This document shows positions 18,101 through 28,919 of a stretch of 64,000 nt of DNA, piece after piece. The DNA lies in contig NZ_QZXA01000012.1 in NCBI RefSeq assembly GCF_003601985.1, forward strand, positions 84,303 through 148,302. The letters run 5' to 3'. The stretch is from Mesorhizobium jarvisii (GTDB lineage: Bacteria > Pseudomonadota > Alphaproteobacteria > Rhizobiales > Rhizobiaceae). The number at the start of each line of letters is the position of its first letter. Position 1 is the first letter of the stretch. The notes under the pieces were generated by a model that had not been told where the DNA came from, did no database searches, and saw only the letters and a list, made by a program, of their open reading frames with translations. The position numbers and the translations under genes were made by a program.

Positions 18101-18138
18101 CCCTGGCACCCGGCGCCCTGCCCCGCTCGATCCTGTTC

Positions 18139-18558
18139 GTGTGCGGCATGAATGCCGTGCGCTCGCCAATGGCCGAGCAACTGGCGCGCCGGATGCTGCC
18201 CGCCACTATCTTCGTCGCTTCGGCCGGCGTGCGCGCCGGCGAGCGCGACCCATTCGTCGATGCCGTGCTGGCGGAGGAGGGCCTGTCGCTGGGCGAGCGT
18301 CATCCCAGAACGCTGGACGATCTCGAGGACGACTATTTCGACCTGATCGTGACGCTGGCGCCGGAAGCGCACCATGCCGCGCTGGAACTCACCCGCTCGC
18401 TCGCCGTCGAGGTCGAATACTGGCCGACACAGGACCCGACTGGCGCCAGCGGCACGCGCGAACAGATCATGGCGGCCTACCGCGAGGTGCGCGAGCGGCT
18501 GAAGTTGCGCATAAGCCGACGTTTCTTGGCTTCAGAGGCAAAAAACGCGACGGATTAA
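18139..18558 (+). CDS. Low-molecular-weight protein-tyrosine-phosphatase family protein
   Basis: Predicted cytoplasmic phosphatase (or arsenate-reductase-like fold). The catalytic loop CX5R is present as CGMNAVRSPMAE, and the general-acid Asp lies in the later WPTQDPTG. The product is about 140 residues. The start is uncertain: GTG 18139 is the first standard start in the frame, but it cuts off the conserved first strand (RSILFV) that precedes the catalytic loop; the frame is open upstream, so a CTG at 18103 or 18118 may be used. It follows UPF0262, as in other rhizobia. The substrate is unknown. Confidence 0.75.
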   Translation: MCGMNAVRSPMAEQLARRMLPATIFVASAGVRAGERDPFVDAVLAEEGLSLGERHPRTLDDLEDDYFDLIVTLAPEAHHAALELTRSLAVEVEYWPTQDPTGASGTREQIMAAYREVRERLKLRISRRFLASEAKNATD

Positions 18559-18645
18559 GCGTGTTCACAAGCGGACGATTATCATATAGGTTCCGCCGAA
18601 ATTCCAGCCGGGGCGCTGGAACTGCCATCCAAGCAAAGGTATCGA

Positions 18646-18864
18646 ATGCCGAAGGAAGAAGTCCTCGAGTTTCCGGGTGTCGTGACGGAATTGTTGCCGA
18701 ACGCGATGTTCCGGGTGAAGCTCGAAAACGAACACGAGATCATCGCCCATACGGCCGGCCGCATGCGCAAGAACCGCATCCGCGTGCTGACCGGCGACAA
18801 GGTTCTGGTCGAGATGACGCCATACGACCTGACCAAGGGCCGCATCACCTACCGCTTCAAGTAA
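18646..18864 (+). CDS. infA: Translation initiation factor IF-1
   Basis: Binds the ribosomal A site with IF-2 and IF-3 during initiation. The 72 residues are the full family length, an OB-fold beginning [13 protein letters not shown] and containing [28 protein letters not shown] and [16 protein letters not shown]. The upstream interval 18559-18645 carries no other gene and probably its promoter. It is followed by maf and yacG, a common alphaproteobacterial order. Confidence 0.98.
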
Positions 18865-18886
18865 GATCAAGCCTGACTGGTCCGCG

Positions 18887-19513
18887 ATGAGCATTTTGCA
18901 GAAGCTGGTGCTTGCTTCGGGTTCGCCGCGCCGCATCGAACTGTTGCAGCAGGCCGGCATCGAGCCGGACCGTATCATGCCAGCCGATATCGACGAAACG
19001 CCGCTGCGTGCGGAGCATCCGCGCTCGCTGGCCAAGCGGCTATCGACGGAAAAAGCCGAGAAGGCGTTCGCCTCGCTGAAGACCGAGACGGACTATGCGC
19101 CAAGCTTCGTTCTGGCCGCCGACACGGTGGTCGCGGTCGGGCGGCGCATCCTGCCCAAGGCCGAAACGCTGGACGATGCCGCCAACTGTCTCGGGCTGCT
19201 GTCCGGCCGCTCTCACCGGGTCTATTCCGGCATCTGCCTGATCACACCGGGCGGCAAGCTGCGCCAGCGGCTGGTCGAGACGCGGGTGCGTTTCAAGCGG
19301 CTGCCGCGCGAGGAGATCGAAGCCTATGTCGCCTCGGGCGAATGGCGCGGCAAGGCCGGCGGCTATGCCGTCCAGGGTCTCGCCGGCTCGTTCGTCGTCA
19401 AGCTGGTCGGCTCCTACACCAACATCGTCGGCCTGCCGCTCTATGAGACGGTGGCCCTGCTATCGGGCGAAGGCTTCAAGATCCATCAGAACTGGCTGAC
19501 CGCACGGCCATGA
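18887..19513 (+). CDS. maf: Maf-family nucleoside triphosphate pyrophosphatase
   Basis: Hydrolyses non-canonical or pyrimidine nucleoside triphosphates to monophosphates; linked to septum control when overproduced. The 208-residue protein has the signature LASGSPRRIELL near the N-terminus, the conserved VLAADTVV, and GKAGGYAVQG. It lies 22 bases after infA and overlaps yacG by four bases (ATGA at 19510-19513). Confidence 0.95.
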   Translation: MSILQKLVLASGSPRRIELLQQAGIEPDRIMPADIDETPLRAEHPRSLAKRLSTEKAEKAFASLKTETDYAPSFVLAADTVVAVGRRILPKAETLDDAANCLGLLSGRSHRVYSGICLITPGGKLRQRLVETRVRFKRLPREEIEAYVASGEWRGKAGGYAVQGLAGSFVVKLVGSYTNIVGLPLYETVALLSGEGFKIHQNWLTARP

Positions 19514-19707
19514 ATTCCGACTCCAAAGTCACGCCGCTGCGGCCAAAGCGCCCCTGCCCCGAATGCGGCAAGCCGTCGGCGCGCGACACCTTTCCGTTCT
19601 GCTCGGCCCGCTGCAAGGACATCGACCTCAACCGCTGGCTGAAGGGCGCCTATGTCATCAAGGCCCGCGACGACGAGGAAGAACCCGACGCCGACGAGCC
19701 CAAGTAA
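19510..19707 (+). CDS. yacG: DNA gyrase inhibitor YacG (zinc-binding)
   Basis: Small zinc protein that binds GyrB and blocks gyrase activity. The 65 residues hold the four zinc cysteines in PCPECGKPSA and FCSARCKD, then the DLNRWLKGAYVI segment, and an acidic tail (DDEEEPDADEP). Its start overlaps the maf stop, so the two are translationally coupled. It ends this core block, converging with the GH4 gene. Confidence 0.95.
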   Translation: MNSDSKVTPLRPKRPCPECGKPSARDTFPFCSARCKDIDLNRWLKGAYVIKARDDEEEPDADEPK

Positions 19708-19740
19708 GACCGAGATCGCCCGTCAGGCAGCCTCGGTCTT
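19706..19740. terminator. Hairpin between convergent yacG and GH4 genes
   Basis: AAGACCGAG (19706-19714) is the exact inverse of CTCGGTCTT (19732-19740), a 9-base stem straddling the ends of both genes. No T-run follows on either strand, so termination efficiency is doubtful. Confidence 0.4.
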
Positions 19741-21093
19741 GCGGCTCACGCGCGCCCAGGCCGGCAGCCAGTCGCCGTGAGCGGCCAGGAGATCGTCGAC
19801 CAGTGACCAGATCTGGTCGAGGTCGAGTTCGGCCGCCGTGTGCGGATCCATCATCGCCGCATGATAGATGTGCTCGCGATTCTCGCTCATCAGCGCCCGC
19901 ACCGTCAGTTCCTGGACGTTGATGTTGGTGCGGATCAGCGCCGTCAGCTGCGGCGGGAGATCGCCTATATAGGTCGGCTGGATGCCGGAAGCATCGACCA
20001 GGCAGGGCACTTCGGCAGCGCAGTCGCGGGGCAGCGAGGTGATGCAGCCATTGTTGCGGACATTGCCGTAGATAACCGATGGTTCGCCGGTCCAGACCGA
20101 GTTCATGATCGAGGAGGCATACTCCCTGGACTCCTCGACCTCGATGCGCTGCGCCGAGCGGTAGGCCTGCGCCTGGTCTTTCCAGCGCTCGATCTGCTCG
20201 ATGCAGCGCTTGGGGTATTCGTCGAGCGGAATGCCGTATTTCTCGATCAGATCGGGGCGACCTTCCTTGATGAAATAGGGCGTGTATTCGGCGAAATGCT
20301 CCGAGCTTTCGGTGACGAAATAGCCAAGCCTGGTCAGCATCTCGTAGCGCACCTTGTTGGGGCAGCGCGGATTCCAGCCCGGCTTGGGCGCGCGACCTTC
20401 GCGATAGGCGCGCACGAGATCCGGATAGAGGTCGCGGTAGGAGCCGTCGGGCTGGCGGTGCTCGAATTTTAGGTAGAAGGCCATGTGGTTGATGCCGGCC
20501 GAGCGGTAGCGGATGTCTTCGTAGGGAAGGCCGAGATCATGCGCCAGTTCCATCGCCGTGCCCTGCACCGAGTGACAGAGCCCGACCTGTTTGATGGCGG
20601 GGTATTTCTCCGAAATCGCCCAGGTGTTGATCGCCATCGGGTTGACATATTGCAGCATGATCGCTTCGGGGCAGACGGCGAGCATGTCCTCGCAGATCTT
20701 CCATAGATGCGGCACGGTCCTCAGGCCGCGCATGATGCCGCCGACGCCGAGCGTGTCGGCGATCGTCTGGCGCAGGCCATATTTCTTCGGCACTTCGAAA
20801 TCGGTGACGGTGCAGGGCTCGTAGCCGCCGATCTGGAAGGCGACTACGACGAAATCGGCGCCGGCAAGTGCCTTGCGCTGGTCGGAATAGGTCTCGGCCT
20901 TCGCCTTCACGCCGAGCGTCGCGATCAGCTTGTTGACGACGATGGCGCTCTCTTCCAGCCGCTGCGGATTGATGTCCATCAGCGCGATCGTCGCGCCCGA
21001 GAGTGCTGGCCGCTGCAGCACGTCGCCGACAATGTTCTTCATGAACACGGTCGAGCCGGCGCCGATGAAAGTGATCCTGGGATGTCTTGCCAT
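19723..21093 (-). CDS. GH4 alpha-glycosidase (alpha-galactosidase/alpha-glucosidase type)
   Basis: NAD+- and Mn-dependent glycosidase of family 4, working by oxidation-elimination on intracellular oligosaccharides. The 456-residue protein has the Rossmann motif FIGAGSTVF, the metal-site cysteine in GLCHSVQGT and the metal/catalytic region SAGINHMAFYL. ATG 21093 is preceded by GGAGG five bases upstream. It is the last gene of the alpha-galactoside transport operon, 19 bases after the ATPase gene. The window has two such enzymes flanking one transporter; they differ throughout, so distinct linkage or sugar specificity is likely. Confidence 0.88.
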   Translation of the reverse strand: MARHPRITFIGAGSTVFMKNIVGDVLQRPALSGATIALMDINPQRLEESAIVVNKLIATLGVKAKAETYSDQRKALAGADFVVVAFQIGGYEPCTVTDFEVPKKYGLRQTIADTLGVGGIMRGLRTVPHLWKICEDMLAVCPEAIMLQYVNPMAINTWAISEKYPAIKQVGLCHSVQGTAMELAHDLGLPYEDIRYRSAGINHMAFYLKFEHRQPDGSYRDLYPDLVRAYREGRAPKPGWNPRCPNKVRYEMLTRLGYFVTESSEHFAEYTPYFIKEGRPDLIEKYGIPLDEYPKRCIEQIERWKDQAQAYRSAQRIEVEESREYASSIMNSVWTGEPSVIYGNVRNNGCITSLPRDCAAEVPCLVDASGIQPTYIGDLPPQLTALIRTNINVQELTVRALMSENREHIYHAAMMDPHTAAELDLDQIWSLVDDLLAAHGDWLPAWARVSRKTEAA

Positions 21094-21112
21094 ACTAACC
21101 TCCGGCATATGT

Positions 21113-22780
<1,668 letters not shown>

Positions 22781-22790
22781 CCCAGCCACC

Positions 22791-23930
22791 TCAATACGGA
22801 TCGACGGCATCGCGCAGGCCGTCGCCCAGCGCGTTGAAGGCAAAGACGGTGGCGAGCACGAAACCGACCGGCGACAGGATCCAGGGATAGGTGCCGATGA
22901 CGGAATAGGTCGCGGTGTCCTGAAGCATCAGGCCCCAGGAGATCAGTGGAGGCTTGACCGCGAAGCCGAGGAACCCGAGGAAGCATTCGAGCAGCACCAC
23001 CGTCGGGATTGCCAAGGTGACGGCGACGATCACGTGGCTCATCACATTGGGCAAGATGTGCTGCAGGATGATGCGCCGGTCGGTGGCGCCGACCGCCATG
23101 GCGGCGCGCACATATTCGATGCGCGCCAGCGCCAACGTCTTGCCGCGCACCTCGCGCGACATCTGCGCCCAGCCCAGCGCCGACATGACGATGATGACGA
23201 AAGCGAGGAAGACATTGGTCGGCGCAGTGACGGGGATCAGCGTCGTCAGCGCCAGATAGAGCGGCAGCTGCGGGAAGGCGAGCACCAGTTCGACGAAGCG
23301 CTGCATCCAGATATCGAACCGGCCGCCGAAATAGCCGGAAACGGTGCCGACGGTGGTGCCGATGACGGTTATGATGAAGACGACCGTCAGCGCGATCATC
23401 AGCGAGACCCGTGAGCCATGGATGGCGCGCGACAGCACATCGCGGCCGAACTTGTCGGTGCCGAGGAAATGCACCGGCTGGCCGTCCATCGAGGCGAAGA
23501 AATGCCGGTTCGCCGGTATTAGTCCGAAGAGCTTGTAGGGCGCGCCCTCGGTAAAGAAGCCGAGCAGCCTTGGATGGTCGTAGTCGGGGCCGACCACGGG
23601 CTGGAAGGTGACCGGATCGAGGTCGGCCGAATCGGCCAGCGCATAGACCCGCGGCCGCGCAACGAAATTGCCGTCCTTATCGTGGAAGGAGGGCAGTTGC
23701 GGCGGCGCGAAGCCGACATCGGTCGCCTTCGGGTCCATCGGCGCCAGGAACTCGGCGAACACGGCCATGACCAGCAGCAGCACCACGAGCCAAAGCCCGG
23801 CCATGCCGGTCCAGGAGCGCTTCAGCCGGCGCCAGACGAGCGCGATATAGCTCTCGTTGCCGCGCGCCGGTTTGGCGACGATAGGCCCTTCGGCGGGCAG
23901 CGGCGGCGGTGATGGATCGCGGGCCAGCAT
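22791..23930 (-). CDS. agpC: ABC transporter permease (DppC-like, alpha-galactoside)
   Basis: Second membrane subunit of the importer. The 379-residue protein has an N-terminal cytoplasmic tail rich in proline, a first membrane segment (LWLVVLLLVMAVFAEFLAP), a long periplasmic loop of about 110 residues, and then the permease core with FLGTDKFGRDVLSRAIHGSRVSL and the ATPase-contact region MAVGATDRRIILQHILPNV. The long loop is longer than in typical DppC. It abuts the DppB-like gene with no spacer (23930/23931). Confidence 0.88.
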   Translation of the reverse strand: MLARDPSPPPLPAEGPIVAKPARGNESYIALVWRRLKRSWTGMAGLWLVVLLLVMAVFAEFLAPMDPKATDVGFAPPQLPSFHDKDGNFVARPRVYALADSADLDPVTFQPVVGPDYDHPRLLGFFTEGAPYKLFGLIPANRHFFASMDGQPVHFLGTDKFGRDVLSRAIHGSRVSLMIALTVVFIITVIGTTVGTVSGYFGGRFDIWMQRFVELVLAFPQLPLYLALTTLIPVTAPTNVFLAFVIIVMSALGWAQMSREVRGKTLALARIEYVRAAMAVGATDRRIILQHILPNVMSHVIVAVTLAIPTVVLLECFLGFLGFAVKPPLISWGLMLQDTATYSVIGTYPWILSPVGFVLATVFAFNALGDGLRDAVDPY

Positions 23931-24938
23931 CTAGCTCTCTCCGTATTGGCGGATGCGCGGGTCGAGCAGGACGAGCAGCATGTCGGCGATGATGTTGCCG
24001 ACGATCAGCGTCGCCGCCAGCACCATCATGAAGGTGGCGGTGACGTAGACATCGCCGACCGCCATCGAACCGACAACCGCCGGGCCGACGGTCGGCAGCG
24101 CGAAGATGATTGCCGTCTCGATCTCGCCGGTGAGCATGTAGGGCAACACCACACCCTGATACATGACGAGCGGATGCAGCGCATTGGGCACTGCGTGGCG
24201 CATGACGACGGCGCTGCCGGTCAGGCCCTTAGCTCTCGCGGTTTCGACATATTGCGCGTTGAGGGTATCGAGCAGATTGCCGCGCATGACCCGCATATTG
24301 TAGGCGAGGCCGCCGAAAGTGGCGATCGCGACCACCGGCCAGACATGCTTGACCAGGTCGACGAACTTCGCCCACGACCATGGCGCACCGCCATATTGCG
24401 GCGAGAAGAATGAGCCGATCTCCGACACGTTGAACTGGAAGACCAGCAGATAGACGATGATCAGCGCCATCAGGAAGCGCGGCACGGTCATGCCGAGGAA
24501 GGCGATGGCCGAAAGCGTCGAGTCGATCCAGGTGTATTGCCTTGTCGCCGCCCATATGCCGAAGGTGATGCCCAGCACCGAGGCAAGCAAATGGCAGACC
24601 AGCGCCAGGAGCAGCGTGCGCGGCAGGCGCTCGCCCACCACATCGGCGACCGGCTTGTTGTAGTAGAGGCTGTAGCCGAAATCGCCGCGAGTGATGATCC
24701 CGCCGATCCAGTTGAGGTACTGGACGGGCAGCGGCTTATCGAGGCCGTGTTCGACGCGGTAGGCCTGGGCCTGCGCATCGGCCTCGGCGAAGGAGGCACC
24801 GCCCTGGTTGATCAGCTGCGAACGGATGTAGTCGGCATAGTCACCAGGTGGTGCCTGGATGATGGCGAAGGTGACGAGGCTCAGGATTGCGAGGACCGGT
24901 ATTGCCGACGCTATGCGCATAGCCAAGAATCGCAGCAT
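23931..24938 (-). CDS. agpB: ABC transporter permease (DppB-like, alpha-galactoside)
   Basis: First membrane subunit of the importer, 335 residues, with about six membrane segments: an N-terminal anchor (RIASAIPVLAILSLVTFAII), DFGYSLYYNKPV and the contact loop RAKGLTGSAVVMRHAVPNALHPL. Typical DppB length. A strong hairpin (25003-25029) separates it from the binding-protein gene. Confidence 0.9.
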   Translation of the reverse strand: MLRFLAMRIASAIPVLAILSLVTFAIIQAPPGDYADYIRSQLINQGGASFAEADAQAQAYRVEHGLDKPLPVQYLNWIGGIITRGDFGYSLYYNKPVADVVGERLPRTLLLALVCHLLASVLGITFGIWAATRQYTWIDSTLSAIAFLGMTVPRFLMALIIVYLLVFQFNVSEIGSFFSPQYGGAPWSWAKFVDLVKHVWPVVAIATFGGLAYNMRVMRGNLLDTLNAQYVETARAKGLTGSAVVMRHAVPNALHPLVMYQGVVLPYMLTGEIETAIIFALPTVGPAVVGSMAVGDVYVTATFMMVLAATLIVGNIIADMLLVLLDPRIRQYGES

Positions 24939-25002
24939 GGACGGTCGGCTTCCTCATTTCGCCGGACGCTCCCATCGAGGGTCGTTCGGAGGGTTGGTTT
25001 GC

Positions 25003-25029
25003 CCTGGCCGCGCCAGCGGCGCGGCCAGG
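25003..25029. other. Strong intercistronic hairpin between binding-protein and permease genes
   Basis: CCTGGCCGCGCC (25003-25014) / GGCGCGGCCAGG (25018-25029), a perfect 12-base stem with a 3-base loop and no T-run. In this position it should protect the upstream binding-protein mRNA or cut downstream transcription. Confidence 0.7.
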
Positions 25030-25054
25030 TCTCTTTTGGTCAGGGGAGGTAAAC

Positions 25055-27136
25055 TTACATCGGACCCTTGTCTCCGGGCTTGCCCGGGAGCTCCTGCGGG
25101 AACAATTCGTATTTCGCCTGCTTGTCGGCCGCGACGAAAACGCGTTCGCGGACGATCGAATCCTCGGCCCAGTTGAACATGAAGATCGGCGTGCCCTGCG
25201 GAATGTTCGAGAAACGCTTGTTGACGATCAGCGCGCCGGGATATTCCGTCAGGCCGACATTGTAGACATGTTCCGTCGAGATCTTCTGGAACTCTTTCAT
25301 CAGGCTGGCGCGTTTGTCGTTGTCTTCCGACGCGACGAACTTGTTGACGATGTCGACCAGGTCTTTTTCGAAAGGCATCAGGTCGACCTCGCCGCTTTCC
25401 GGCGCGCGGTGGTTCCAACTGGTCTTCGGACCGACAGGCGCGAGCTGCTCGGTGTTCTGCACGACCGAGGTCAGTTCCTGGTCGTTGCGCCGGATCAGCC
25501 AGTCGAAGCGGCCGGAGTATTGCGAGGCATCGCGCTGGGTGCCGTTGAGGCCGTTGAGCACGACCCTCAAGCCCAGCTTTTCCATCTGGGCGACAACACC
25601 TTCGGCGAGGCTTTTGTCTGTGCCGTAGTCGTTGTTGACCAGCATCACGATCTCGACGTTCTTGCCGCCGGCGGTGCCGGCCGGGAAGTTCACGAAACCG
25701 TCGCCGTCGGTATCCTTGAGGCCGGCCTTTGCGAGTTCGGCCTTGGCGCCAGCGAGGTCGAACGGATAGTAGACGGTCGACTTGCGGTCATAGAAGCTGG
25801 TGCCCGAGGAGAAGCCGCCGGGATAGATGGCGGTGAACGGCCCTTTGACCAGGGAGTCGCCCAGCGCCTTGCGGTCGAGCGCCATGGTGACGGCCTTGCG
25901 GAAATCCTCATTGCGGTTCAGCTCGCGAACCGCCTGGCTGCGTTCGTCCGGGTTGCCCCAGCCGTTGGCTGAAAAATTCATGCGCAGATTGTAGCCGATG
26001 AGGCGTGGACCGAAGGCGAGCCGTGCCGGCGCGTTCGCTTCAGCGGCGCGCTTCAGCGAGGCGACAAAGTTTTCCGGCTGCTCGAGGTTGGAGAAGTCGC
26101 CCGAGCCGGCGACCGCCTGGACGTCGCGGTCGGCCCAGGTCGACAGCTTGTACTGCAGTTCGTTGAGGTAGGGCAGCTGGTTTCCCTTTTCATCGACCTT
26201 CCAGTAGTAGGGGTTGCGGCGCATGACGATGATGTCGTCCGGCCGGTATTCGACCGGAACCCAGGCGCCCATCACCGGCATGTTCATATATTCCGGCGGG
26301 AAGGCGTTCTTGAACTGGTCGTAGGTGTTCTTCGAATATTTCGGATGCTGCGGCTTCAATATGTGCGCCGGGCCGGGACAGAAGGTGCCGTAAGCCATGG
26401 CGTAGAGGTACTGTTTCGGAAAGGCGTCCTTGAACGTCCATTCGACAGTGTAGTCGTCGATCTTCTTCAGCGTCGTGCCGACGCCGAAGGTTTCGGGCGT
26501 CGCGCCATTGAGCGGCGAGACGTTCGGGTCGACCACCTCGTCATCCCAATAGAACATGACGTCGTCGGCGTTGAAGGCCACGCCATCGGACCATTTCGCG
26601 CCCTCGATCAGATGCATGGTCAGCTTGTGGCCGTCCTTCGACCAGTCCCAGCTTTTGGCCAGATTCGGCAGCGGCTCGGTGTCCTTGGCTTCGACCTGGA
26701 ACAGCGGCGCCGTGCGCGTCAGGCATTCGGAGAGGCCGATATCGATGCCGCCCCAGCCCTGCGTTTGGCCGGCGCCGTAGTTCCAGCCTTCGGGCCGGCC
26801 GCCGATGACATGGCGCATGGTGTCGCCATAGACGCCGATGCCGTTGGGCATGTTGGCCGTCTTGAAGACCAGCGGCTCCTTCGGCAACCTGTCCTTGACC
26901 GGCGGCAGTTTGCCGGTCTTGACGTATTTTTCGGTCACCCAATCCGGCTCGTGATATTCCGGCAGGGCCTTGAACTCCAGGATGGAGTCGCGCGCCACGT
27001 ATTTGATCTTGCCCTCGGCCGGAAAGGTCGCCGGCACCGGCGGGACTGTCGGCTCTGAAGCGAAAGCGTTGAGTGCCGGAACCGAGACGCTCAGCGCCAG
27101 TCCGGCGGCAATGCCAATGCTGCGTAGGTTTCTCAT
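25055..27136 (-). CDS. agpA: Periplasmic alpha-galactoside-binding protein (family 5 SBP)
   Basis: Binds oligosaccharide in the periplasm for the AgpBCD importer. The 693-residue protein has a signal peptide (RNLRSIGIAAGLALSVSVPALNAFA) and is longer than ordinary oligopeptide-binding proteins, like the alpha-galactoside-binding protein of Sinorhizobium as I recall it. Family features include the KSWDWSKDGHKLTMHL segment and FNADDVMFYWDDEV. ATG 27136 is preceded by GGAGGAG. It lies between the GH4 gene melA and the permeases on one strand. The substrate is inferred from the two neighbouring GH4 enzymes. Confidence 0.85.
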   Translation of the reverse strand: MRNLRSIGIAAGLALSVSVPALNAFASEPTVPPVPATFPAEGKIKYVARDSILEFKALPEYHEPDWVTEKYVKTGKLPPVKDRLPKEPLVFKTANMPNGIGVYGDTMRHVIGGRPEGWNYGAGQTQGWGGIDIGLSECLTRTAPLFQVEAKDTEPLPNLAKSWDWSKDGHKLTMHLIEGAKWSDGVAFNADDVMFYWDDEVVDPNVSPLNGATPETFGVGTTLKKIDDYTVEWTFKDAFPKQYLYAMAYGTFCPGPAHILKPQHPKYSKNTYDQFKNAFPPEYMNMPVMGAWVPVEYRPDDIIVMRRNPYYWKVDEKGNQLPYLNELQYKLSTWADRDVQAVAGSGDFSNLEQPENFVASLKRAAEANAPARLAFGPRLIGYNLRMNFSANGWGNPDERSQAVRELNRNEDFRKAVTMALDRKALGDSLVKGPFTAIYPGGFSSGTSFYDRKSTVYYPFDLAGAKAELAKAGLKDTDGDGFVNFPAGTAGGKNVEIVMLVNNDYGTDKSLAEGVVAQMEKLGLRVVLNGLNGTQRDASQYSGRFDWLIRRNDQELTSVVQNTEQLAPVGPKTSWNHRAPESGEVDLMPFEKDLVDIVNKFVASEDNDKRASLMKEFQKISTEHVYNVGLTEYPGALIVNKRFSNIPQGTPIFMFNWAEDSIVRERVFVAADKQAKYELFPQELPGKPGDKGPM

Positions 27137-27239
27137 AGTCTCCTCCCTCATGTTCAGACGTTTTCTGCTGCTCGTCTCTGCTCGGACGGCTCAATGCGAT
27201 GGACCTGCCTCCCAAGGTCCGCCGCCGCGCCCGGGTTTT

Positions 27240-28706
27240 TCAGCCGGCCTGTTTGAGCGCGGCTTTTTCGGCGCGCAATTCCTCGATCGAGCGCACGTTT
27301 CGCCGCGCAGCACCCGCCCATTCGCGGGTCTTGACCGCGGATTTCGACAGCCGCTCCTTGGCGGCAGGAACCGCATGCGCATATTGCGGCAGCCATTGAG
27401 CCTGGGCGACGACCATTTCGTCCACCATCTGCCAGACTTCCTCCGGCGTCGATACCGCACCGACCAGCGGGTCATGCAGCACGGCCAGTTTCAAGAGATC
27501 GATGTCGCCTGATACCGCGGCATGGACCGACATGCGCTGGACGTTGATCGAGGACATGCAGGTGGCCGCACAGGCCTCCGGCAGCGTGATGCCGGCGGCC
27601 ATATTGATGCCGAAACGGTCGACGAAACCGGGCGACTCGATGATGGCATCCTGCGGTAAATTGGTGATCACGCCGTCATTCCTGACGTTGAAGTGGCCAC
27701 GATAGACGCGGTTGGTCTCCAGCGCCTCCAATATGTGGCTGGCATGTTCGTTGGAGCGCTTGGCCGGATCGATCGGCTTCGACGCCGCTTCGAGGAATTG
27801 CGGATACTCCGTCTCGAACCAGTTGCGGGTTTCGGTGGAGTAGCGGAGATAGCCGCCGGTCTCGCCATGGATCCAATCCGACATGTCGATCCAGCGCGTG
27901 ATCTCGTCGGGGCGCTTGCGGTACCATGGCAGATATTCGGAGAGATGGCCGTTGCTCTCGGTCGAATAGACGCCGAAGCGCTTCAAGACATCGATGCGCA
28001 GCTTTTCCTGCTGCGAATAGACCGGATGCGCCTCGAAGGCGGCAACCAGTTCATCCTTGCCGATCTTGCGGCCATTCAGCCGCAAATCGATGAACCAGGT
28101 CTGGTGATTGATGCCGGAACAGACATAGTCGAGCTCGTGCCTGGACTTCGCACCAAGCACCTCGGCGATCTGCTCGGCACCATGCTGGACGCCGTGGCAG
28201 AGGCCGACCGTGTCGACCTTGCCGTACTCGATCGCCGCCCAGGTGTTCATGGCCATCGGGTTGGCATAGTTGAGGAATTTGGCGCCCGTCGCGGCGACCT
28301 CGCGTATGTCCTTGCAGAAGTCGAGGATCACCGGAATGTTGCGCTGGCCATAGAGGATACCACCGGCGCAGATCGTGTCGCCGACGCACTGGTCGATGCC
28401 ATATTTCAACGGAATGCGGATATCGTCGGCATAGGCTTCCAGACCGCCGACCCGCACACAGCTGATGATATAGCGCGCGCCTTCGAGCGCCTTGCGGCGA
28501 TCGGTTGTCGCGGTCACCCTGGTTGGCAACCCATTCGCCTCGACGACCTTGTCGAGAATAGCCTTGATCATCCCGAGATTGTGTTCGCTGAGGTCGGTCA
28601 GCGCGAATTCGATATCCCTGAATTCGGGCACGCACAGGATGTCGGTGAACAGTTTCTTGGTGAATCCGACACTGCCGGCACCGATGATAGCGATTTTGAA
28701 ACTCAT
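27240..28706 (-). CDS. melA: GH4 alpha-galactosidase
   Basis: Hydrolyses alpha-galactosides such as melibiose or raffinose after import, using NAD+ and Mn2+. The 488-residue protein has AIIGAGSVGFTKKL at the N-terminus, the metal-ligand cysteine in GLCHGVQHG and SGINHQTWF, plus the conserved NYANPMAMNTW. ATG 28706 starts directly at the Rossmann fold; the longer frame to 28769 lacks support. It is the first gene of the transport operon and is divergent from an AraC-type regulator, which presumably activates it. Confidence 0.88.
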   Translation of the reverse strand: MSFKIAIIGAGSVGFTKKLFTDILCVPEFRDIEFALTDLSEHNLGMIKAILDKVVEANGLPTRVTATTDRRKALEGARYIISCVRVGGLEAYADDIRIPLKYGIDQCVGDTICAGGILYGQRNIPVILDFCKDIREVAATGAKFLNYANPMAMNTWAAIEYGKVDTVGLCHGVQHGAEQIAEVLGAKSRHELDYVCSGINHQTWFIDLRLNGRKIGKDELVAAFEAHPVYSQQEKLRIDVLKRFGVYSTESNGHLSEYLPWYRKRPDEITRWIDMSDWIHGETGGYLRYSTETRNWFETEYPQFLEAASKPIDPAKRSNEHASHILEALETNRVYRGHFNVRNDGVITNLPQDAIIESPGFVDRFGINMAAGITLPEACAATCMSSINVQRMSVHAAVSGDIDLLKLAVLHDPLVGAVSTPEEVWQMVDEMVVAQAQWLPQYAHAVPAAKERLSKSAVKTREWAGAARRNVRSIEELRAEKAALKQAG

Positions 28707-28919
28707 CAGCCGTACCTCATCCTGTTCCAGTGACAGGCCGGGAATGACAGGGGTGGGTCGCAGCCACATGCCATGGCAGGTGTACGGGACAAGCCGGATT
28801 CCGGCCTGCCAACCTCCCTGTCCGCTCCTCGCCTGCGGATCTCTCTCGCTTTTCGAGGGGGATTATGCCCTTATTCACGAGCGCGACCAGAGAAGGATTA
28901 TGCTTTCAAGGGTAATTTT
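28707..28919. promoter_or_regulatory. Divergent promoter region between melA and the AraC regulator
   Basis: The 213-base interval between divergent starts must hold both promoters. TGGCAGG (28774-28780) and CCTGCCA (28805-28811) form an inverted repeat enclosing CCGGATTCCGG, a candidate regulator site. No strong sigma-70 match is evident, consistent with activator dependence. Confidence 0.45.
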
